Source: CBDDLJ01 sp965230635 (GTDB lineage: Bacteria; Pseudomonadota; Gammaproteobacteria; UBA1113). From it: a DNA stretch of 64,000 nucleotides. The notes beneath the pieces were generated by a model. It saw only the letters and a list, made by a program, of their open reading frames with translations, was not told where the DNA came from and ran no database searches. The stretch covers positions 49,924-113,923 of the forward strand of contig CBDDLJ010000011.1 in the NCBI GenBank assembly GCA_965230635.1, read 5' to 3'. Position 1 is the stretch's first letter; the number at the start of each line of letters is the position of its first letter. The translations under genes were made by a program, and so were the position numbers. Positions 56,844 to 64,000 of this stretch are shown here, in pieces.

Positions 56844-58214
56844 ATGTTTGAAACACTTGCAGAACGATTAAACAGCACTTTTCGTCATTTGCGTGGTATT
56901 GGTAAGATATCTGAAGCCAATATGCAAGATACTCTGCGCGAAATTCGCATGGCTTTGCTTGAGGCTGATGTCGCTCTCCCTGTTGTAAAGGCAATTGTTG
57001 ACGATGTTAAACAGGAAGCCATCGGTCAAACAATCTTAAAAAGCTTAACCCCAGGCCAAGCTTTGGTCAAAATTGTCAGCGACGCATTGACAAAAATTAT
57101 GGGGGAAGAAAATGATTGCTTAAATTTACAAGCTCAAAAACCTGCTATTGTCTTACTTGCTGGTTTACAGGGCGCAGGTAAAACAACCACTGCTGCAAAA
57201 TTGGCAAGCTGGCTAAAAAAGACACAAGAAAAATCGGTGATGGTGGCCAGCTCAGATATCTATCGACCCGCTGCTATCACCCAGTTACAACGGCTAGCTG
57301 AACAAGTTGATGTTCACTTTTGCCCAGCAGAACAAGGACAATCCGCGATAGATATTGCCAAACATGCGGTAAATGCCGCTAAAAATCGGGTTGTTGATGT
57401 ATTAATTCTTGATACCGCAGGCCGACTGCACATTGATGATGAAATGATGCAAGAAATTAAATCCATTCATCAAATTATCAACCCTATTGAAACCTTATTT
57501 GTCGTCGATAGCATGACCGGACAAGATGCCGCCAATACAGCAAAAGCCTTTAATGACACCTTACCCTTAACAGGTGTCATTTTAACAAAAACAGACGGTG
57601 ACGCGCGCGGCGGTGCTGCATTGTCTGTACGTCATATCACTGAAAAACCAATCAAGTTCGTGGGAGCAGGGGAAAAAATTGATGATTTAGAACCCTTCCA
57701 TCCTGAGCGTATTGCATCACGTATCTTGGGCATGGGTGATATTCTCAGCTTAGTCGAAGAAGTTGAAGAAAAAGTTGATCAAAAACATGCGGCTAAAATG
57801 GCAAAGAAAATGCGAAAGGGCATTGGCTTTAACTTTCAAGATTTTCTTGAACAATTAGCCCAATTAAAAAATATGGGAGGTATCGCAAAAGTTATTGGCA
57901 AAATGCCCGGGATGGGGCAATTACCGCCTATGATGAAAAATCAAATTAGCGATGATATGTTCAACAAATACGAAGCCATGATTAATTCCATGACACTGCA
58001 AGAGCGTCAATTCCCTGCGCTTTTGTCAAAAGGCTCACGTAAAAAACGTATAGCTCGCGGTTCTGGCACTGAAGTACCCGATGTAAATAAACTGATAAAG
58101 CAATTCACTCAAATGCAAAAAATGATGAAAAAATTCTCTGGCGGTGGTATGCAAAAAATGATGAAAAAAATGCAAAATATGTTACCTCCTGGCTCGGATG
58201 AATTACCCTTCTAA
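56844..58214 (+). CDS. ffh: Signal recognition particle protein Ffh
   Basis: 456 residues from ATG 56844 (MFETLAERL); an in-frame TTG at 56838 is less likely. N domain, then the GTPase G domain with GLQGAGKTTTAAKLA, DTAGRL, TKTDGDARGG and the closing GAGEKIDDLEPF, then the Met-rich M domain that binds 4.5S RNA and signal peptides (GMGQLPPMMKNQ to the GGGMQKMMKKM tail). Together with FtsY it targets inner-membrane proteins. Confidence 0.97.
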   Translation: MFETLAERLNSTFRHLRGIGKISEANMQDTLREIRMALLEADVALPVVKAIVDDVKQEAIGQTILKSLTPGQALVKIVSDALTKIMGEENDCLNLQAQKPAIVLLAGLQGAGKTTTAAKLASWLKKTQEKSVMVASSDIYRPAAITQLQRLAEQVDVHFCPAEQGQSAIDIAKHAVNAAKNRVVDVLILDTAGRLHIDDEMMQEIKSIHQIINPIETLFVVDSMTGQDAANTAKAFNDTLPLTGVILTKTDGDARGGAALSVRHITEKPIKFVGAGEKIDDLEPFHPERIASRILGMGDILSLVEEVEEKVDQKHAAKMAKKMRKGIGFNFQDFLEQLAQLKNMGGIAKVIGKMPGMGQLPPMMKNQISDDMFNKYEAMINSMTLQERQFPALLSKGSRKKRIARGSGTEVPDVNKLIKQFTQMQKMMKKFSGGGMQKMMKKMQNMLPPGSDELPF

Positions 58215-58512
58215 CGAGTCACTACCAATGCAGCACTTTTTTTATCAACCATCATAGCACACTTGTTCATAAATCGATAACCATGAAAAAAGAGACCAAC
58301 TGATCCTATCTGGGATCAAACGCTTATTCTCGTGCATAATTTTTGCTCAAAAATAAATAAAACATGCTATTTGAATCAATATTTTATCGGCTTGAGGCTT
58401 TTCAAACGATTAAAACTTCTGTACTATCATCACTTCAGTGAAATTGACAAAATTTTGCTAACTAGGCTTGTTTAATATTTTTTATTCAATAAGGTATGAG
58501 GAACTATCACGT
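58215..58512. other. Region between ffh and rpsP
   Basis: About 300 bases. An imperfect hairpin TGATCC/GGATCA lies near 58300-58317. No RNA gene or clear promoter was recognised, although a promoter for the rpsP operon would be expected here. Confidence 0.4.
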
Positions 58513-58779
58513 ATGGTCGTTATTCGTTTAGCTCGGGGTGGGAATAAAAAACGCCCTTTTTATCGTATTGTAGCTGCAGATAAGCGTTGTGCACGTGATG
58601 GCCGCTATATTGAACAATTGGGCATTTATAATCCAATTGCCCAGGGACAAGAAACTCCACTAAAAATCAACGTAGAACGCTTACAATACTGGCAAAGTCA
58701 TGGTGCTCAAGTCTCTAAGCGCGTAGCTCAACTCGCAGCAAGTTACCAACCACAAGACAATGAGCCAGAAGCCGCTTAA
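58513..58779 (+). CDS. rpsP: 30S ribosomal protein S16
   Basis: 88 residues from ATG 58513 (MVVIRLARGG), with GAGGAA upstream; the frame is open for 15 codons before it. The family text RGGNKKRPFYRIV, KRCARDGRYIEQLG and YNP is complete. First gene of the rpsP-rimM-trmD-rplS operon; its end overlaps rimM by 20 nt. Confidence 0.97.
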   Translation: MVVIRLARGGNKKRPFYRIVAADKRCARDGRYIEQLGIYNPIAQGQETPLKINVERLQYWQSHGAQVSKRVAQLAASYQPQDNEPEAA

Positions 58780-59287
58780 TCCTGATACACATTACGTCAT
58801 TGTTGGTAAACTCGGTAAATCATACAGTGTACACGGCTGGTTAAAAGTACAGTCGTTTACCGAACCAAAGGAAAATCTATTGAATTACCACCCATGGTAT
58901 ATTAATAGACAACATAAATGGTCGATTCTCGACCTTTCTGAAGTAAAAAATATAGGCAATACCTTTATCGCTAAGATTAATCATATTGACTCACCGGAAC
59001 AAACCAAACAATACACGAATGTTCCAATTGCTATTCACTCATTACAGTTGCCGCCGCTTGCTGAAAATGAATATTATTGGAAAGATTTAATTGGATTAAC
59101 TGTCAATAATCTTGCAGGCAACTGCCTTGGCAAAATAGATTATATTTTTAACTCAGGTGCTCATCCCATTATTGTTGTTAAAGGTAATAAGGAATATTTG
59201 ATTCCTTATTTAAATGACCATTTCGTTATATCAATTGACTTAACTCAACAAAAAATGATCGTCGACTGGGATATTAATTTCCCATGA
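58760..59287 (+). CDS. rimM: Ribosome maturation factor RimM
   Basis: 175 residues. The N-terminal RimM barrel (VIVGKLGKSYSVHGWLKVQSF) and the PRC-barrel half (YYWKDLIGLTVNN through GAHPIIVVKG and LIPYL) are in order. It helps 16S rRNA processing and 30S assembly with S19. It starts inside rpsP and overlaps trmD by 4 nt. Confidence 0.95.
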   Translation: MSQKPLNPDTHYVIVGKLGKSYSVHGWLKVQSFTEPKENLLNYHPWYINRQHKWSILDLSEVKNIGNTFIAKINHIDSPEQTKQYTNVPIAIHSLQLPPLAENEYYWKDLIGLTVNNLAGNCLGKIDYIFNSGAHPIIVVKGNKEYLIPYLNDHFVISIDLTQQKMIVDWDINFP

Positions 59288-60024
59288 TGCGATTCGGCAT
59301 TGTTACTTTATTTCCAGAAATATTCAATGCATTACATTATGGCATTGTCGGCAAAGCTATAAAAAACTCTTTAATATCAATTGATTACAGTAACCCGCGG
59401 GATTTTTCTAACAATAAACACCACACTGTTGATGACCGCCCTTATGGCGGTGGTGCTGGTATGGTTATGATGGTTGAACCACTGCGACACGCTATTTTAC
59501 ACTTGAAAAAAAAACTGCAGGCACCTTGTAAGACCTTACTGTTATCACCACAAGGACAAAGACTGAGTCACCGACACGTCGTTGAGCTGTCTCAACAAAA
59601 CAATCTCATTCTAGTCTGCGGCCGTTATGAGGGCATTGATGAGCGCTTGATTGCGCTGGAAATAGATGCAGAATACTCAATTGGTGATTATGTATTAAGT
59701 GGTGGTGAATTTGCTGCAATGGTCACTGTCGATGCTATTAGTCGCCATATTCCTAATGTCCTTGGCCATGACTGTTCCGCCCAAGAGGACTCTTTTGTCC
59801 AAGGCTTACTCGACTACCCTCATTATACACGCCCAAATATCTGCGCCAACTTGCCTGTCCCAACTGTATTATTGAGCGGGGATCACCACGCGATAAAAAA
59901 ATGGCGCAAAAAACAAGCGTTGGGAAAAACATGGCAGAAAAGACCGGATTTATTGAAAAAATATCGATTAAACGATGAAGAACAACAATTATTAGATGAG
60001 TTTATCTCAGAATCAGTCCGTTAA
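59284..60024 (+). CDS. trmD: tRNA (guanine-N1)-methyltransferase
   Basis: 246 residues. SPOUT-fold enzyme that methylates G37 of tRNAs. Motifs: VDDRPYGGGAGMVM, VCGRYEGIDERL, YSIGDYVLSGGE and DYPHYTRP. Two ATG codons at 59284 and 59287 can both start; the first overlaps rimM by 4 nt. Confidence 0.96.
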   Translation: MMRFGIVTLFPEIFNALHYGIVGKAIKNSLISIDYSNPRDFSNNKHHTVDDRPYGGGAGMVMMVEPLRHAILHLKKKLQAPCKTLLLSPQGQRLSHRHVVELSQQNNLILVCGRYEGIDERLIALEIDAEYSIGDYVLSGGEFAAMVTVDAISRHIPNVLGHDCSAQEDSFVQGLLDYPHYTRPNICANLPVPTVLLSGDHHAIKKWRKKQALGKTWQKRPDLLKKYRLNDEEQQLLDEFISESVR

Positions 60025-60036
60025 CGTGTTTTTATT

Positions 60037-60065
60037 TTGCAATTTTTGTTAGCTTTTGTCATAAT
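60037..60065 (+). promoter_or_regulatory. Candidate promoter for rplS
   Basis: TTGCAA at 60037-60042, a 17-base spacer and CATAAT at 60060-60065, 27 bases before the rplS ATG. It would allow separate rplS expression. Confidence 0.4.
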
Positions 60066-60091
60066 CACCCCATCGTTAACAGGAGTACGTT

Positions 60092-60505
60092 ATGTCAAAT
60101 ATTATAGATAGCATTGATCAAGAGCAAATGAATAAAGAATTGCCTGATATCTCGTCTGGAGATACCGTTATTGTCAATGTTCGCGTTAAAGAGGGATCAC
60201 GAGAGCGTTTACAAGCCTTTGAAGGGGTTCTCATTGCAAAACGAAATCGTGGTTTAAAATCATCCATTACCGTGAGAAAAATCTCTCATGGTGAAGGTGT
60301 TGAGCGGGTTTTTCTGATCTATAGCCCATTAGTTGAAAGTATTACACTAAAGCGTCGTGGAGATGTACGCCGTGCTAAGCTTTATTACTTACGCAAATTA
60401 AGTGGTAAAGCCGCACGCATTAAAGAAAAGTTAGTAGCCAAGAAAGTGCAGCCGGCTGCAAACCAAGAATCGAATAAAGAATCTACAAACGATTCGGCAA
60501 CATAA
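60092..60505 (+). CDS. rplS: 50S ribosomal protein L19
   Basis: 137 residues, somewhat longer than the usual 115 owing to an Asn, Glu and Ser-rich tail. The core GDTVIVNVRVKEGSRERLQAFEGV, NRGLKSSITVRKIS and GVERVFLIYSPLVESI is typical. ACAGGAG precedes the ATG. Confidence 0.96.
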   Translation: MSNIIDSIDQEQMNKELPDISSGDTVIVNVRVKEGSRERLQAFEGVLIAKRNRGLKSSITVRKISHGEGVERVFLIYSPLVESITLKRRGDVRRAKLYYLRKLSGKAARIKEKLVAKKVQPAANQESNKESTNDSAT

Positions 60506-60514
60506 TCCATTACG

Positions 60515-61039
60515 ATGACACAGCATTTGCAGTCTCAACGCTCTTCAAACAAAAAGCCTATCGAGACTGCAAAAGCCACAACTATCGGCTACCAAACAGC
60601 GGTAATTCATCTACATTGCCAATTTAGCAACACACAACTAACTAATATCTGCTTTAAAAAACGCTCAATACATACTCAATCAATAAACCATGCAAAAGCA
60701 AATATGTTGATAACTGCCTTCGATAACTATTTTAATAAAAAAGAAGAAACGTTTACGCATATTGACATTGCACCTCAAGGCACCCCTTTTCAACAACGAG
60801 TTTGGCAAGCTTTACAAGGTATTCCTTATGGTCAAACACGCACATACCAGCAGTTGGCTCAGCAGTTAAATACATCCGCTAGAGCTGTTGGCAATGCGTG
60901 TCGCGCAAACCCTATTCCCATCATCATCCCCTGCCATCGCATTCTTGCCAAATCAGGCATCGGTGGTTTTATGGGAAAAAAATCAGGGCACCCCTTGAAA
61001 ATCAAACAATTTTTGCTAACAATAGAGCAAACAAATTAA
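60515..61039 (+). CDS. ogt: Methylated-DNA--protein-cysteine methyltransferase
   Basis: 174 residues. The C-terminal half has FQQRVWQALQGIPYGQTRTY, the RAVGNACRANPIPIIIPCHRI site with acceptor Cys140, and GGFMGKKSGHPLKIKQFLL. It repairs O6-alkylguanine by suicidal transfer of the alkyl group. It follows rplS by 9 bases and so may be part of that operon. Ada regulatory domains are absent. Confidence 0.92.
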   Translation: MTQHLQSQRSSNKKPIETAKATTIGYQTAVIHLHCQFSNTQLTNICFKKRSIHTQSINHAKANMLITAFDNYFNKKEETFTHIDIAPQGTPFQQRVWQALQGIPYGQTRTYQQLAQQLNTSARAVGNACRANPIPIIIPCHRILAKSGIGGFMGKKSGHPLKIKQFLLTIEQTN

Positions 61040-61055
61040 CTTGGAGCTTAAAGAA

Positions 61056-62423
61056 ATGGCAGAAACTGCGCTGACGTCATTATCCCCACTAGACGGCCGC
61101 TATGCGAATAAAGTTGCCCCTTTACGTGATTATTTCAGTGAACATGCATTGATTTATTATCGCTTGCTTGTTGAAGTTCGCTGGTTTGAAACACTCGCCA
61201 ATTGCAAAGAAATCACTGAATTGCCACCATTATCGGACGATGCTAAAACTTATTTACAAGGTTTGCTAGATAATTTTTCAATGCAAGATGCCCTGAAAAT
61301 TAAAACAATTGAAAAAACCACTAACCATGATGTCAAAGCGATTGAATATTTTTTAAAAGATGCTATTGCAGCTTATTCGGAACTCTCACCTGCTAAAGAA
61401 TTTGTGCATTTTGCTTGTACTTCAGAAGATATCAACAATCTGGCTTATGCACTCATGCTAAAAGAGGCCCTATCTGATGTATTACTACCCAGTATTCAGC
61501 AAGTCATTGAACAAATCAAATCTTTTGCGCACGATTATGCCGATGCCGCTATGCTGGCTTATACACATGGTCAAGCGGCTTCACCTACCACCATGGGAAA
61601 AGAATTTGCTAACTTTGCTTATCGTTTACAGCGTCAATTATTTCATTTGAAAAAAGCGCCTTTACTAGGAAAAATAAATGGCGCCGTTGGTAACTTCAAT
61701 GCGCATGTTTGTGTATATCCTAATGTCAACTGGATGTATATTAGCCAATCCTTTGTCGAATCACTGGGTTTAACGTGGAATCCCTATACCACACAAATTG
61801 AGTCACATGATTATTTATCCGAAATCTTTCATATTTTTATTCAAGCCAACAGTATTTTAATTGATTTTAATCGTGATATTTGGGGGTATATTTCACGAGG
61901 TTATTTAAAACAAAAAGCCAAAGCCGGTGAAACAGGATCATCAACCATGCCACACAAAGTCAACCCAATTGATTTTGAAAATTCAGAAGGCAACTTGGGG
62001 CTTGCTAATGCGCTACTTGATCACTTAGCACGACAATTACCCACATCACGTTGGCAACGCGATTTAGTTGACTCAACAACACTACGCAACATGGGTTCTG
62101 TTTTTGGCTATTGTTATTTAGCGTACCAAAATTGTTTCGTTGGCATGAGTAAATTAGCATTAAACACAGCTCAACTTGAAAAAGAATTAGCAGAGAATTG
62201 GGAAATATTAGCCGAAGCAATACAAACCATGATGCGTCGTCATGGCATTGCTAATCCGTATGAAACACTGAAAGAATTAACCCGCGGTAAAAAAATTACC
62301 CAAGCTATGTTTACTTCGTTTATTGAAAAGCTGCCTCTTACAGAAAACGATAAAGCCATTCTGCTTGCACTAACACCATCAACATACCTAGGAGTTGCTC
62401 AAAAGCTGGCTAGCAAGATTTAA
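61056..62423 (+). CDS. purB: Adenylosuccinate lyase
   Basis: 455 residues from ATG 61056 (MAETALTSLSPLDGRYANK), with TTGGAG upstream. Signature GSSTMPHKVNPIDFEN near residues 289-304, with KTNHDVKA-type and THGQAASPTTMG motifs. It catalyses two steps of purine synthesis (SAICAR to AICAR, adenylosuccinate to AMP). The Escherichia coli-type length is normal. Confidence 0.97.
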   Translation: MAETALTSLSPLDGRYANKVAPLRDYFSEHALIYYRLLVEVRWFETLANCKEITELPPLSDDAKTYLQGLLDNFSMQDALKIKTIEKTTNHDVKAIEYFLKDAIAAYSELSPAKEFVHFACTSEDINNLAYALMLKEALSDVLLPSIQQVIEQIKSFAHDYADAAMLAYTHGQAASPTTMGKEFANFAYRLQRQLFHLKKAPLLGKINGAVGNFNAHVCVYPNVNWMYISQSFVESLGLTWNPYTTQIESHDYLSEIFHIFIQANSILIDFNRDIWGYISRGYLKQKAKAGETGSSTMPHKVNPIDFENSEGNLGLANALLDHLARQLPTSRWQRDLVDSTTLRNMGSVFGYCYLAYQNCFVGMSKLALNTAQLEKELAENWEILAEAIQTMMRRHGIANPYETLKELTRGKKITQAMFTSFIEKLPLTENDKAILLALTPSTYLGVAQKLASKI

Positions 62424-62660
62424 TTGCATGAGTAAAACTGCTATAATAGTGGTGTAGAGTAAATAGAAATGCATCAGCTCTATTAAAAATAGTTAGCCTA
62501 TCGGCTTAACGTAAGCTCACGATAAAAGGCAGCAAAAAAATCTGAACTGATAGCAAATTGAGCATTTTTCAGTCAACTTTTACTGATAACATGGCTGAAT
62601 AAAGGATTACAAAAAAAGTGCTTAGTAATGGCCAATGTGACAAAGGTAGACTAGAAAAAA

Positions 62661-63770
62661 ATGGGAAAACCAATTGTTCAAAAAATGATAGCCCTTTTTG
62701 TTAAATGGCTTAATAAAGAAACACCCCTCAGTGATTATCCCATGTGTGATTTCGATCGCATTCGCTATGAAATTCGCCTCTGTGATGTATTACTGGTAGA
62801 GGGCCGTAGCCGCGTCAGTGAAGTCATCAAATCCGTTACCCAAAGTGCATGGTCTCATACCGCCTTATATATTGGTCGAATTAACGAGATTGAAAATAAA
62901 AATTTACGTAGCCGGGTACGTGAATTTTATAACTGTAAAGACGATGAACAGCTTATTGTTGAAAGCATATTGGGTAAAGGCAGTATTATTTCTCCACTTC
63001 GAGTGTATGAAAAAGATCATATTCGGATCTGTCGACCAACTGGTTTATCTCGACATGATGCACAAAAAGTAATTGGTTTTACCATTGGAAAATTGGGGCG
63101 GGATTACGATATACGTCAAACATTTGATTTATTTCGTATACTGTATCCGTGGAGCATTTTGCCTCGTAAGTGGCGCTCAACCTTATTTCGTCGAAACCCC
63201 AGTGAAACAACGCGAGAAATATGCTCTTCTTTGATTGCAGATGCTTTTAATTGCGTACATTTCCCTATCCTACCCTATTTTAAACATGACTTAGAAGAAG
63301 GCACAAAACTCTTCAAACGTAATCCACGACTGTACACTCCTCGTGACTTTGACTACTCTCCTTTTTTTGAAATCATTAAGTACCCCATTTTAGAAATTAC
63401 TGAACATGCACTCTATCACCATTTGCCATGGGAAAATGACAGCTACAGTAATGATGAAGGTGATATACTGAACTTCAATGAAGCAAAAGAAAAAAGCAAA
63501 AGCATTATTCCCACCATAAAGTTACCCAACGAGCAAAATAAACAAACTGATAACAATAAAGAAACTGTTGACGAAATCATTCCTGACATGCCAAGTAAAC
63601 GTACAAAAAAATATTCAAAATCCAGCGACAATAATAAAAGCGCTGCAAAAACCACGCTTGAAGATAAACTAAAAGCAGAAGATAAAAAACAAAAAGGACT
63701 CTTCCGTAACTTTCGAATCAAAAAGAAAGAAAAACACAATGAGCAAACCGCAACAACTAAAAATAGTTAA
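62661..63770 (+). CDS. YiiX-like permuted NlpC/P60 (papain-fold) protein
   Basis: 369 residues. Residues about 30-240 match the YiiX/YebB group: LCDVLLVEGRSRVSEVIKSVTQSAWSHTALYIG (candidate catalytic His in WSHTALYIG), then LGRDYDIRQTFDLFR and EICSSLIADAF (candidate catalytic Cys). The order His before Cys is the permuted form. The C-terminal 100 residues are charged, Lys/Asn-rich and probably disordered. No signal peptide is seen. The substrate is unknown; relatives act on lipids or amides. Confidence 0.75.
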   Translation: MGKPIVQKMIALFVKWLNKETPLSDYPMCDFDRIRYEIRLCDVLLVEGRSRVSEVIKSVTQSAWSHTALYIGRINEIENKNLRSRVREFYNCKDDEQLIVESILGKGSIISPLRVYEKDHIRICRPTGLSRHDAQKVIGFTIGKLGRDYDIRQTFDLFRILYPWSILPRKWRSTLFRRNPSETTREICSSLIADAFNCVHFPILPYFKHDLEEGTKLFKRNPRLYTPRDFDYSPFFEIIKYPILEITEHALYHHLPWENDSYSNDEGDILNFNEAKEKSKSIIPTIKLPNEQNKQTDNNKETVDEIIPDMPSKRTKKYSKSSDNNKSAAKTTLEDKLKAEDKKQKGLFRNFRIKKKEKHNEQTATTKNS

Positions 63771-63911
63771 ATATTATACAAAAGAGAAATACTGCCAACA
63801 TTTCCGATCAAATTATAAACATATCTTGTCATAAAAATAGCAAGCAAAACAAAAAAATTTTGCATTTTTATATTTTTACAGGCATTATGCGCAATTTTTA
63901 GGAATGTAAAT

Positions 63912-64000
63912 ATGTCAAAACAAGAAAATATTGAAATGGAAGGCGAAGTGGTTGAAACATTACCTAATACCACCTTTCGTGTAAAATTAGAGAATGATCA
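63912..64000 (+). CDS. infA: Translation initiation factor IF-1, 5' part
   Basis: The right edge cuts the gene after 29 codons. MSKQENIEMEGEVVETLPNT and FRVKLEN match the start of the S1/OB-fold IF-1 (family: MSKEDNIEMQGTV-DTLPNTMFRVELEN). AGGAA lies upstream of the ATG. Confidence 0.93.
   Translation, partial: MSKQENIEMEGEVVETLPNTTFRVKLEND

Noticed and set aside
58280..58330. Possible small RNA or tRNA between ffh and rpsP
   Set aside because: Only a 6-bp hairpin; no T-loop consensus or cloverleaf.

Overview
The window comes from an AT-rich gammaproteobacterium. The right end carries the enterobacterial-type order yfjD-ypjD / ffh-rpsP-rimM-trmD-rplS, then ogt, purB, a YiiX-like gene and the start of infA. 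msbA-lpxK, lolC-lolD and comEC also fit a Gram-negative gammaproteobacterium. Many eukaryote-like proteins (ankyrin, F-box, LRR, NACHT, clan CE protease), several insertion sequences and many broken genes suggest a host-associated member of the Legionellales/Coxiellaceae type. That placement is inference; no taxon-defining gene was compared.

Layout. (1) 1-5.9 kb: a peptide-modification cluster (end of a probable alpha-E protein, a GATase II/transglutaminase fusion, a transglutaminase/DUF2126 protein) followed by a VanX-type dipeptidase. (2) 5.9-9.5 kb: hdeD-like gene, a small broken ORF, lpxK and msbA. (3) 9.5-34.8 kb: an accessory island, almost all on the minus strand. It holds an NLR-like NACHT/helical-repeat protein, two paralogous ankyrin/coiled-coil proteins (one frameshifted), an LRR protein with a Ulp1/C48-like protease domain, an Rpn-type nuclease, two IS110 elements, a broken IS1634, IS5 remnants, an integrase fragment and a pRiA4b ORF-3 gene. 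(4) 34.9-49 kb: short mscS, a decayed zone (pdxT remnant carrying a MITE, phoB remnant), comEC, a frameshifted membrane protein, lolD/lolC, a CoA-transferase whose B subunit is frameshifted, a dicarboxylate symporter in three pieces, and an ArnT-like glycosyltransferase. (5) 49.5-54 kb: an F-box/ankyrin protein, a secreted amidase and a small secreted protein. (6) 54-64 kb: the conserved housekeeping block.

The most interesting point is a modular family in region 3. The two ankyrin proteins and the LRR protein share a middle domain and a C-terminal coiled coil but carry different N-terminal repeats. In the LRR protein a complete His-Asp-Gln-Cys clan CE protease domain sits between the shared parts. 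With the F-box/ankyrin protein at 49.5 kb this suggests a set of secreted effectors acting on host ubiquitin or ubiquitin-like pathways. No secretion signal or secretion system is visible here to prove that.

A second theme is decay. At least seven genes are broken, most by an apparent extra base in a homopolymer run, others by true stops, deletions or insertions. Homopolymer over-calling in the assembly has to be excluded before those genes are called dead.
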